In this document: positions 32,516-40,185 of the stretch, one piece after another | How positions within the stretch are numbered: the first letter of the stretch is position 1 | Layout: each line of letters starts with the position of its first letter | Source of the DNA: Luteibacter sp. SG786 | GTDB lineage: Bacteria > Pseudomonadota > Gammaproteobacteria > Xanthomonadales > Rhodanobacteraceae | Reading direction: 5' to 3' | NCBI RefSeq assembly: GCF_011759605.1 | Contig: NZ_JAAOYX010000001.1 | Coordinates: forward strand, 1,426,001-1,490,000 | Length of the DNA stretch: 64,000 bases | Translations under genes and position numbers: made by a program | Notes under the pieces: generated by a model | Told to the model about the DNA's origin: nothing | What the model saw: the letters and a program-made list of their open reading frames with translations, nothing else | The model's database searches: none

Positions 32516-33430
32516 TCAGGACGCCCGTTCCACTCCCGCCCGGCGTGGCAGGTCGTCGAGTATCCATTCGACGAAGGCGCGCACGCGTGCGTTGTTCCGC
32601 CGGCTGGGCGGATAGACCAGGTACACCGGTAGCGGGGGCGGCTGCAGTGCCGGAAGGATTTCCACAAGCCGGCCGTCTGCCAACTCGTCGGCCACCTGGA
32701 ACCGCAGCGTCTGCACGATGCCGAGGCCGTGGCGTGCCGCCGCGGCGTGGGCGTTGCTTTCATTGACCTCGAGCGCGTACGTCCAGTCGAACCTCTCGAC
32801 GTGGCCTGCCGTGGTGCGCAGCGAGAGCGGAGCAGGGCGGCCGCTGCGTGCCGAGAAGTACCCGACGAGATCGTGCCGCGAAAGATCCTCCACACTGGCG
32901 GGATGCCCTCGCTCGGCCAGATACGACGGTGCGGCGCAAAGCGTCCAGGGCAATTCAGCCACCTTGCGCGTGATCAGTAGCGGGTCGTCGGCGGTGCTGC
33001 GGATGGCGCAGTCCACGCCTTCGCTGGGCAGATCCACGGTGCGGTCCGTCACGCCGATCTGCAGGTGGATCAGCGGGTAGCGTGCACGGAAGGCGACAAG
33101 GCCGGGAATGAGCAGCTGCGCCGCGACGGACCCGCCGGTATCGACCCTGAGCAGGCCCTTCGGGCTCTGTGTGCGGTGCCCGAGTTGCGCTTCCACGTCG
33201 TCGAGTTCTTCGAGCATGCGTCGCACGTGCTCGTAATACGCTGCGCCCTCCGCCGTAACCGACACACGGCGCGTGGTGCGCTCGAGCAATTGCACGCCCA
33301 GGGTGCCCTCCAGCGCCTGGACGAGCTTGGTCGCACTCGATGTCGGTATGCGAAGGCTCGCGGCCGCCCGGGCAAAGGTGCCCGTTTCCACGACGCGTAC
33401 GAAGAGCTGCATGGCGAGAAGACGTTCCAC
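32516..33430 (-). CDS. LysR-family transcriptional regulator
   Basis: 304 residues with N-terminal winged HTH MERLLAMQLFVRVVETGTFARAAASLRIPTSSATKLVQALEGTLGVQLLERTTRRVSVT written here as positions 1-59 in outline: HTH helix 2-3 is ARAAASLRIPTSSATK. The effector domain runs from about 90 to 295. This subgroup (CrgA/PecT-like, with 'RTTRRVSVT' after the wing) often represses a divergent SDR or quinone reductase. Here a divergent SDR starts at 33545. The 114-base gap contains a TTCTC-N10-GAGAA dyad, a reasonable operator. Confidence 0.92.
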   Translation of the reverse strand: MERLLAMQLFVRVVETGTFARAAASLRIPTSSATKLVQALEGTLGVQLLERTTRRVSVTAEGAAYYEHVRRMLEELDDVEAQLGHRTQSPKGLLRVDTGGSVAAQLLIPGLVAFRARYPLIHLQIGVTDRTVDLPSEGVDCAIRSTADDPLLITRKVAELPWTLCAAPSYLAERGHPASVEDLSRHDLVGYFSARSGRPAPLSLRTTAGHVERFDWTYALEVNESNAHAAAARHGLGIVQTLRFQVADELADGRLVEILPALQPPPLPVYLVYPPSRRNNARVRAFVEWILDDLPRRAGVERAS

Positions 33431-33436
33431 GATTGT

Positions 33437-33456
33437 TTCTCTCTAGAAATTGAGAA
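33437..33456. promoter_or_regulatory. TTCTC-N10-GAGAA dyad between LysR and SDR genes
   Basis: A perfect 5-bp inverted repeat with a 10-base spacer lies 7 bases from the LysR start and 89 bases from the SDR start. LysR proteins bind such interrupted dyads (T-N11-A type) in divergent gaps, so this may be the autoregulatory site. Confidence 0.4.
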
Positions 33457-33544
33457 CTCACAAGGTGCCGAATGATCCGGCCAGATCCGGCCCCAGATTG
33501 GAAGTCGGAACACTTCCCTCATCCACCATCCGGAGCATTGAACC

Positions 33545-34321
33545 ATGCATACGCTAGACACGAGCAACGTCCATACCACACGCCACGCAGGCAAGATCAT
33601 CCTCGTCACCGGCGGCAGCTCCGGCCTGGGCGAGGCGGCTGCCGAGCGTTTCATTCGGGAGGGCGGAACGGTCTACATTACGGGCCGCCGCGAAGAGGAG
33701 CTGAACAAGGTGGCCGAGCGTATCGGCGCGACCCCGCTGCAAGGCGACATCTCGAAGCCTGCCGACCTCGACCGCATCTTCGAACGCATCCGCGAGCTGA
33801 GCGGCCGCCTCGACATCCTCTTCGCCAACGCGGGCGGCGGCGAATTCACGCCGCTCGACCAGGTGACCGAGGCGCAGTTCGACAAGTACTTCGACATCAA
33901 CGTGAAGGGCACGCTGTTCACCGTGCAGCATGCGCTCCGCCTGATGGGGCCGGGCTCGGCCATCGTGCTCAACGGTTCGATGGTTTCCGTGCAGGGCCCG
34001 GCGGCCTTCGGCGTGTATGCCGCGACCAAGGCGGCGGTGCGCTCGCTGGCCCGCACGCTGGCCACGGACCTGAAGGGGCGGGACATCCGCGTGAACGTCG
34101 TCGCGCCGGGCGTCATCGTCACCCCGGGCTACAAGAACGAGCTGGGATTCACCGACGAGCAGATCGCCGCCTATGTGGAACAGGTGAGTTCGATATCGCC
34201 GCTGGGTCGTACCGGCACGCCGGACGAAGTGGCGAAGGCGGTGTCGTTCCTCGCCTCGGACGAAGCCAGCTTCATCACGGGCGTGCAGCTGTTCGTGGAC
34301 GGCGGCCAGGCGCAGGTCTGA
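33545..34321 (+). CDS. Short-chain dehydrogenase/reductase
   Basis: 258 residues of a classical SDR. It has cofactor motif TGGSSGLG (about 21-28), an NADP-favouring TGRREEELN after strand 2, and NAGGG in place of NNAG. Catalytic residues are Ser in LNGSMVS and Tyr/Lys in YAATKAAVRS, and the C-terminal SPLGRTGTPDEVAKAVSFLASDEASFITGVQLFVDGG is typical of the FabG-like subgroup. GGAG lies about 10 bases before the ATG. It is divergent from the LysR gene and likely under its control. The substrate is unknown. Confidence 0.92.
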   Translation: MHTLDTSNVHTTRHAGKIILVTGGSSGLGEAAAERFIREGGTVYITGRREEELNKVAERIGATPLQGDISKPADLDRIFERIRELSGRLDILFANAGGGEFTPLDQVTEAQFDKYFDINVKGTLFTVQHALRLMGPGSAIVLNGSMVSVQGPAAFGVYAATKAAVRSLARTLATDLKGRDIRVNVVAPGVIVTPGYKNELGFTDEQIAAYVEQVSSISPLGRTGTPDEVAKAVSFLASDEASFITGVQLFVDGGQAQV

Positions 34322-34392
34322 TGTCGGTGCGTTGACAGCCTGGAGGCAGACCGGCAGTTCATCGCCGATCCGCCTTCAGGCGTAACGTGAGT

Positions 34393-36264
34393 TCACTCCA
34401 GACCGGTCCAGCGATGCGTTTCGGCCATCGCAAGGGCCAGCTTGGGGCTGCGCCGGGCCATGCGCTCGCGCTGCTCGCGCTCTTCGCGGATAGCCGGCCA
34501 GGCGTCCAGATAGGCCGCCAGGACATCCGGATCGCACTCGTAGCGCGCGAATGCGTCGGGCGTGGCCGATCGCAGCGCGACAGCGCCGTTGTAACCGCCG
34601 AACCCCTGCGTGGCGCATAGGGCCCCGCCATCGGCGTTGCCCGGCGACGGCTCGGCCTGCAAATGGAAATGGGCCGCCACTTCGGCCAGATCGGGATCGA
34701 GACGGCGCAGCGTTGGGACGCCCGGTGCGGGCCGGCCCAACACGAACTGCAGCGCTTGCGACAGCGCCTTCAAGCCGGTTTCGCCCATGGTGTGACCGTC
34801 GCCGACGGCTTTCGGCGTACCGACGAAGAGCTTGGGCAGCGCGCCGGCGACTCTCTGACGCTCGGCTGCACCGCTCAGACCGGCCCACGCCGTGCCGAGG
34901 TCGGTTTTCGAGTTGGTGCGCGTGCCGGTGGCGTGCGCCGCAAGGTACTGGAAGTCGTTCACGCCGTAGCCGTGACCCTGGAAGGCCATGTCCAACGCCT
35001 GCACCAGCGCGTTCTCGCCACCGAAGCCCACGCCGGCGAAATGCGCCTTGCCGCCGGCCTCGGCGCTCTGGCCCCAGCCGACGATGATGGACGTGATGTC
35101 CAGCCGGTTGCGCAACGCGAAGTCCAGCGTCGTCACGAGCAGCCCGGAACCGCCATGGCCGACGACGGTGCCATCGGCGTCGATGTCGAACGGGGCAAGC
35201 GAATCGTGCACGCTGCGCTGGCTGCCATCGGCATGGGCGGCATTCTTTGCGGCCAGCTTCTCGCTGGTCATCAACGCCCCGCCGCCGAAGGCTTCGAGGA
35301 TGCCGTAGCTCGGCTGCAAGGCGGCGTCGGCGGCAGTGAGCAGCGCCATCTGCGGCTTCTGAAAGCCCGGATAGTCGAACAGCAGCTGCGGCGCGATATC
35401 CGCGAGCGCGATGAGGCTCGAGGCGCAGGCGCCCACCGTGGTCATCGGCGTCTGCGGCACGCGCATGAAGCCGACATTGTCGGAACGCAACGACTCGCGC
35501 AGCTCCGGATTCTTCAGGACGCGGCTGATGCTGTAGCTCGGAGCCAGCATGGTGGACACCAGTGCCGGACCGTGCGAGCCCAGGGAATGCGCCAGGCGCA
35601 CGGCAAAGGTGTCCTTCGGAATACCACCGGGGGGCAACGGTGCATCGGGCCTCAACCATTGGGCCAGTGCGTCCATGCCACCGAAAGCGGTGGCCGACGC
35701 GATGCGGAATCCAAACGGATCGGGCACCAGCTCGGACAACGGGCGCGGAAGACCCGCAAGGGCACCCAGGGCGCCATAGGCGAAAAGCTGCGCCTGCAAC
35801 GAGGGACTGAGCAGCGGATCGTCCTGGAAGAGCCCGTGCATGTCCTTCAGCTTCGAGGCACGGATGTCCTCGTAGCGCAGGCCCGCCAGTCTGCGCAGAC
35901 CGCCGGATTCGAGATCGTGCGGCAGCGGCGCGGCAATGTCGGTCGCCACGCGGGGGGCGAGCTCGACCACGCGGGGAAGGCGGCGGATACCGGTGTTCGC
36001 GCGCAGGGCGTCGCCATGCTGGCGTTCGAGCTCGTCCAGGCTCACCGGTTCGCCGGCCTGTTCGCCGGAGGCCCAGCGCATGCCCTGGGTGGCGCTTTCG
36101 GCATCGGCGGGGATCGAGACGAGTCCGGCGTCGAAGGCGGCAAGGGGGAGGAATTCCTCCGATCCGGCGACAAGCGCCTGATAGGTTTCGGTGGAGCCTA
36201 CGGCCGAGACGGAGCACGCTGTGCCGACGGTGACAAGGACTTGGTTGCTTTTCAACTTGGGCAT
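34393..36264 (-). CDS. Stand-alone beta-ketoacyl synthase-like protein, unusually long
   Basis: 623 residues, against about 410 for FabB/FabF. The condensing-enzyme catalytic set is present: Cys280 in TTVGACASSLIA, His444 in AAHATGTRTNS and His491 in PKAVGDGHTMGETG, the last replacing the usual VKSNIGHTEAAAG with the Lys kept. The region before the Cys is about 110 residues longer than in FabF, and there is a C-terminal extension rich in Arg/Glu. There is no acyl carrier protein, acyltransferase, ketoreductase or other fatty-acid or polyketide gene next to it. It is divergent from an SDR at 36364, which could be a reductive partner. The length resembles modular or PfaC-type ketosynthases more than FabF. 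Confidence 0.8.
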   Translation of the reverse strand: MPKLKSNQVLVTVGTACSVSAVGSTETYQALVAGSEEFLPLAAFDAGLVSIPADAESATQGMRWASGEQAGEPVSLDELERQHGDALRANTGIRRLPRVVELAPRVATDIAAPLPHDLESGGLRRLAGLRYEDIRASKLKDMHGLFQDDPLLSPSLQAQLFAYGALGALAGLPRPLSELVPDPFGFRIASATAFGGMDALAQWLRPDAPLPPGGIPKDTFAVRLAHSLGSHGPALVSTMLAPSYSISRVLKNPELRESLRSDNVGFMRVPQTPMTTVGACASSLIALADIAPQLLFDYPGFQKPQMALLTAADAALQPSYGILEAFGGGALMTSEKLAAKNAAHADGSQRSVHDSLAPFDIDADGTVVGHGGSGLLVTTLDFALRNRLDITSIIVGWGQSAEAGGKAHFAGVGFGGENALVQALDMAFQGHGYGVNDFQYLAAHATGTRTNSKTDLGTAWAGLSGAAERQRVAGALPKLFVGTPKAVGDGHTMGETGLKALSQALQFVLGRPAPGVPTLRRLDPDLAEVAAHFHLQAEPSPGNADGGALCATQGFGGYNGAVALRSATPDAFARYECDPDVLAAYLDAWPAIREEREQRERMARRSPKLALAMAETHRWTGLE

Positions 36265-36363
36265 AAGGGCGAAGCGTACCTATCCGCCCTCTGTATCTCA
36301 ATGGACGGGTCATGCGGCGGCCCGCGTATGATCTGTCACCTCACTATCCAGCGAGAAATCACG

Positions 36364-37071
36364 ATGTCCGCGAAGAACGAATCGCCCTCGATCCTCATCA
36401 TCGGCGCCTCCCGTGGCCTGGGTCACGCCATGGCGGGGGGATTCCTGGCGCAGGGTTGGCGCGTGACAGGCACCGTTCGCGGAGACGGGCATACGCCGCT
36501 GCATGATCTGGCCGGTGCGAGCAACGGAACGCTGACTGTCGAGCGGATCGACATCACTCGGGCCGCCGACATTGCCACCTTGCGTGACCGACTCGAGGGG
36601 AATCGTTTCGATGTCCTTTTCGTCAATGCCGGCACAACGAACGAGAATCCGGGCGAGACGATCGCGGAAGTTTCCACGGACGAGTTCGTCCAGGTCATGG
36701 TGACGAATGCGCTGAGTCCCATGAGAGTGGTCGAAGGCCTCGAGGACCTAGTGGTGGACGATGGCCTGATCGGCGTGATGTCGTCGGGGCAGGGCAGCAT
36801 CGCCAATAACGAGCGGGGCGGCCGCGAGGTCTATCGTGGCTCGAAGGCGGCATTGAACCAGTTCATGCGCAGCTACGCTGCCCGGCAGGCGCATACGAAG
36901 CGTGCGCTGCTCCTGCTGGCACCGGGATGGATCCGCACCGACCTAGGGGGCGACGAGGCGCCGTACACCGTCGAGGAAAGCATTCCGCTCATTCTCGACG
37001 TCATCCAGCGCAAGCGAAGCCGCCCGGGGCTGGAGTATCTGGATCGGGACGGCAAGACGGTTCCTTGGTAA
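36364..37071 (+). CDS. Short-chain dehydrogenase/reductase
   Basis: 235 residues. The cofactor motif GASRGLGHAM (about 13-22) and a basic GTVRGDGHT after strand 2 suggest NADP(H). VNAGTT replaces the usual NNAG, and the catalytic Ser is in MSSGQGS and Tyr/Lys in VYRGSKAALNQF. The ATG start follows a weak upstream site; the frame is open far upstream only as a shadow of the ketosynthase gene. It is divergent from that ketosynthase (99 bases between starts), with a TATGAT -10-like box at 36327-36332 facing this gene. Confidence 0.9.
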   Translation: MSAKNESPSILIIGASRGLGHAMAGGFLAQGWRVTGTVRGDGHTPLHDLAGASNGTLTVERIDITRAADIATLRDRLEGNRFDVLFVNAGTTNENPGETIAEVSTDEFVQVMVTNALSPMRVVEGLEDLVVDDGLIGVMSSGQGSIANNERGGREVYRGSKAALNQFMRSYAARQAHTKRALLLLAPGWIRTDLGGDEAPYTVEESIPLILDVIQRKRSRPGLEYLDRDGKTVPW

Positions 37072-37187
37072 CAGGGTCCCCAGGCGACTGGGGCACAGCC
37101 GTGTTGCCGGCATGACTAAAGGCACCGTTGACGGACGCTCGACGGGTCCTCTATCTAGTCGTACCTGGGCAAACGTAAGGAAATGCG

Positions 37188-38387
37188 ATGCACGTCGGGA
37201 AATGGCTGGCCGGCGCGGTCTGTTGGGTGTCGCTTTTTCCTTGGGCCGCAGGCGCGCAGGTGCTTCCTTCGTCCTTGCCGGACATGTCCGCCCTGGACGC
37301 CAAGGTGGCGAAGCGGATGGAAGACGCCGGCATGGTCGGCGTGGCGGCGGCACTCGTCGTGGACAACAAGGTCGTGTGGATGAAGGGCTACGGCTACGCC
37401 GACCGCGAGCGAGGTATTCCCTTTACGCCCAAGACCGTGATGAACATCGGGTCCATCGGCAAGACGGTGACCGGCACGGCGATGATGCTCGCGGCGGAAG
37501 AGGGCAAGCTGTCCCTCGATGCGGACATCAACGCCTACCTCCCGTTCAAGGTCGTGAATCCGTATTTTCCGAATGTACCCATCACACTTCGGCAGCTCGC
37601 GACGCACACCTCGTCTATCAGCGATCGTTGGCCGGTATACAAGGCAACGTATCACTACGGCGGCGATTCTCCGGTCAAGCTTGGCGACTTCCTCAAGGGC
37701 TATTTCGACACGCACGGCAAGAACTACTCGGAAGACAACTTCGTCAAGCACAAACCCGGAACCTACAGGGAATACTCCAATATCGGCGCCGGGCTCGCCG
37801 GATACATCGTCGAGCGAGCCGTGGGCGAGCCGCTGAATGTCTACACGCGTCGCCGTATATTCGCCCCGCTGAAGATGGACGATACCGCGTGGTTCCTTTC
37901 GGAGGTGAAGCCGTCGAAGCATGCCCGGCTTTACGTTTCCCAGATGGACCTTGCCATTCCCATCGAACTCTACGGCGGCACCACTTATCCCGATGGGGGT
38001 GTGCGCACATCGGTTGCCGACCTGTCGAAATTTTTCATCATGATTCTCGGCAACGGGAAGGCGGGCGACGTTCGCGTGCTCCAGGAAAGCTCGACGAAGG
38101 CCATGCGAACCTTGCAGTTCAATGCAACCAACAAGCCCGAAAACGTCGAGCTCGATCAGAAGAACGCAGGCCTGTTCTGGGAATCGAAGTACAACGTGAC
38201 CCGCGTCGGGCACGGCGGGTCCGATCCGGGACTGAAGACCGAGATGCTTGCCAGTCTTTCCGGCGACATCGGCGTGGTGCTCTTTACCAATACGTCGTTG
38301 GAAGGCGAAGGCATGAAGAGCTACAACGGGTTGTTCCAGGACCTCTGGGCGGCGGCGGAAGCGGTGAAGGGCGCCAGGGATCGCTAA
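37188..38387 (+). CDS. Secreted serine hydrolase, class C beta-lactamase fold
   Basis: 399 residues. A signal peptide (cleaved near AAGAQVLP) precedes a penicillin-binding/class C-like domain. The nucleophile motif SxxK is SIGK (89-92), the second motif YxN is YSN (196-198) and the third is HGG in VGHGGSDPG, a common replacement for KTG in esterase-type members (EstB, LACTB-like). Peptidase or esterase activity is more likely than antibiotic hydrolysis because KTG is absent. It stands alone between the SDR and the ATP-grasp gene on the same strand. Confidence 0.9.
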   Translation: MHVGKWLAGAVCWVSLFPWAAGAQVLPSSLPDMSALDAKVAKRMEDAGMVGVAAALVVDNKVVWMKGYGYADRERGIPFTPKTVMNIGSIGKTVTGTAMMLAAEEGKLSLDADINAYLPFKVVNPYFPNVPITLRQLATHTSSISDRWPVYKATYHYGGDSPVKLGDFLKGYFDTHGKNYSEDNFVKHKPGTYREYSNIGAGLAGYIVERAVGEPLNVYTRRRIFAPLKMDDTAWFLSEVKPSKHARLYVSQMDLAIPIELYGGTTYPDGGVRTSVADLSKFFIMILGNGKAGDVRVLQESSTKAMRTLQFNATNKPENVELDQKNAGLFWESKYNVTRVGHGGSDPGLKTEMLASLSGDIGVVLFTNTSLEGEGMKSYNGLFQDLWAAAEAVKGARDR

Positions 38388-38492
38388 GGCGCGAGCAGTA
38401 AGGGATAGGCCATGCGGCCGACTGCCGCCTCACACCCCCTTGGGATGTAATGCCACCGTCACTTCAAGAACGGCGGCAGGCCGAGGGAAGTC

Positions 38493-39713
38493 ATGAACGT
38501 CGTCGACGCCGGCCGCGTGCCGGTCATCGTCCTGGGCCAGGGACCCACGGCGCTCGGCATCCTTCGCGCCGTGACCCTGGCCGGCATCCCCGCGTATGTG
38601 GCGTGTCCTCCCGGCGACCTCACCACGCGCTCGCGCTGGTACCGCCCCGTGCCCGGCATGACGTGGGATGGTCGCCCGGGCCCTGCGGCGGAAGATGCGC
38701 TGCGTGCGCTGCCCATCGAGCGCGCGGTACTCATCGCCGGCGCCGACGACATCGCTCTGTGGCTCGCCAGCCTGCCGACGGACCTCCGGAAACGCTTCCC
38801 GGTATCCACCGCGAGCCATGACGTTCAGGCTCTCCTGCAGGACAAGGCCAGCTTCGCCCGGCATCTGGAGGGCATTCGCATTCCACATCCGCGGACCTTC
38901 CACCTCGGATCGCTCGCCGATGTCGATGCCGTTCCCATGGAGTCCCTCGGGCGGGTGTTCATCAAGCCGGTGAATTCGCAACGCTTCAGCGATGTGGTGG
39001 GTGCCAAAGGTGTGTGGGTGCACTCCCGGGAAGAACTGCAGACCACATGGGCTCACCTGCATGCCCAGGGTTTCTCGCTCATGGCCCAGGAATACATCCC
39101 CGGCCCTCCGACGGAGCATTTCTTCGTGGATGGGTTCCGCGACGCCAGTGGAACCTATACCGGCTTGTTCGTTCGCCAGCGCATGCGCATGTCTCCGCCC
39201 GATTTCGGAAACAGCTCCTGCTCGTGCTCCGTTCCCCTGCACCAGGCGGAGGAGGCCGTGGCGCACGTGCGCCGTCTGCTGGACAGCGTCGGTTACCGTG
39301 GCATTTTCAGCGCCGAATTCAAACGCGATCCACGGGACGGGCGGTTCAGGATCATCGAGGTCAACACACGCGCGTGGACGTATGTCGAGTTCGCTGCCCG
39401 GCACGGGGTGAACGTGTGCGAGATGGCTTGGCGAGACGCCTTGGGCGAGCCGGTGCGGGCAGCATCGTATGGCTACCCGGCAGGCAAGCTATGCGTCGAT
39501 CTCTATCACGATCTGTCCAGCATCGGGCGGACGCCCGTGCGGGGTATGGGCAATGTCTTGCGGTTGGTGGCGCAGTGGGCGAGGGCGGACCTGCACGTAT
39601 TCCGCTGGGACGACCCACGACCGGCTCTGCATGTGCTCAAGTCCCTGCTGCGCAAACGTGCGTCGCGCAGACGCGAGGCTGCACTCGCAGCGCGGCCAAA
39701 GTTGTCGGCGTGA
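38493..39713 (+). CDS. ATP-grasp ligase (carboxylate-amine ligase-like), orphan
   Basis: 406 residues. The N-terminal pre-ATP-grasp Rossmann domain begins VPVIVLGQGPTALGILRAVTLAGI. The ATP-grasp domain has LQDKASFARHLEGIRIPHPRTF (115-136), the ATP lysine in GRVFIKPVNS and a PMAQ-like LMAQEYIPGPPTEHFFVDGF block. The metal-binding region is FSAEFKRDPRDGRFRIIEVNTRAWTY, with Glu and the ExN motif. A basic C-terminal tail (RKRASRRREAAL) may bind membrane or nucleic acid. This layout fits the loosely defined family of D-aspartate ligase-like and polyglutamylating enzymes. It differs from the peptide ligase at 565 and has no nearby peptide gene that I can see. The role is unknown. Confidence 0.8.
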   Translation: MNVVDAGRVPVIVLGQGPTALGILRAVTLAGIPAYVACPPGDLTTRSRWYRPVPGMTWDGRPGPAAEDALRALPIERAVLIAGADDIALWLASLPTDLRKRFPVSTASHDVQALLQDKASFARHLEGIRIPHPRTFHLGSLADVDAVPMESLGRVFIKPVNSQRFSDVVGAKGVWVHSREELQTTWAHLHAQGFSLMAQEYIPGPPTEHFFVDGFRDASGTYTGLFVRQRMRMSPPDFGNSSCSCSVPLHQAEEAVAHVRRLLDSVGYRGIFSAEFKRDPRDGRFRIIEVNTRAWTYVEFAARHGVNVCEMAWRDALGEPVRAASYGYPAGKLCVDLYHDLSSIGRTPVRGMGNVLRLVAQWARADLHVFRWDDPRPALHVLKSLLRKRASRRREAALAARPKLSA

Positions 39714-39732
39714 TGAGCGACGGCCGACTCGA

Positions 39733-40170
39733 CTACGAATAGGGACGGTCGGTGAGCGCGTCCGGTGCCAGGGCCTTCGCCAGCTGCGCGAGGAGTTCCG
39801 TCACCGCCGCAGTGACATCGGTCGCCGAAACGATGCCCACGAGGCGGCCTTCGTCGTCGACCAGCGGAAGGTGTGCCACGCCCCCGCTCGCCATGGCCTG
39901 AACGATGTCCGATAACGTGGCATCCGCATGGCAGACAATGGCCGGTGTGGACATGATTCCGGCGGCGGTCATGTGAACGAAATCCGCGCCGGGGGCCAAT
40001 GCCCGAAGCACCAGGTCGCGCTCGGAGATCACGCCGAGAGGTTTCATGCTCGTCTCGGCGACCACGAGGCAGGTCACCTGATGTTTCTGCATCAGGCGAG
40101 CGACCTCCGACACCGGCGTGGCGCCGTTGACCGTTGAGACGTGTTGCCGACCAATATCGATCGCTTTCAT
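39733..40170 (-). CDS. Two-CBS-domain protein
   Basis: 145 residues with tandem CBS motifs. The first, residues 8-65, has VNGATPVSEVARLMQKHQVTCLVVAE and GVISERDLV. The second, residues 75-130, has CHADATLSDIVQAMASGGVAHLPLVDDEGRLVGIVSATDV. Paired CBS domains bind adenine nucleotides and act as energy sensors. It is third in a minus-strand run after the universal stress protein and the P-type ATPase, only 15 bases after the ATPase stop. It therefore belongs to the operon read from the FNR-type box at 43596. Confidence 0.92.
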   Translation of the reverse strand: MKAIDIGRQHVSTVNGATPVSEVARLMQKHQVTCLVVAETSMKPLGVISERDLVLRALAPGADFVHMTAAGIMSTPAIVCHADATLSDIVQAMASGGVAHLPLVDDEGRLVGIVSATDVTAAVTELLAQLAKALAPDALTDRPYS

Positions 40171-40185
40171 GGCGCACCTCGTGGT

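Noticed and set aside
37188-38387. Class C antibiotic beta-lactamase
   Set aside because: SxxK and YxN are present but the KTG motif is HGG, which is typical of esterase/peptidase relatives.
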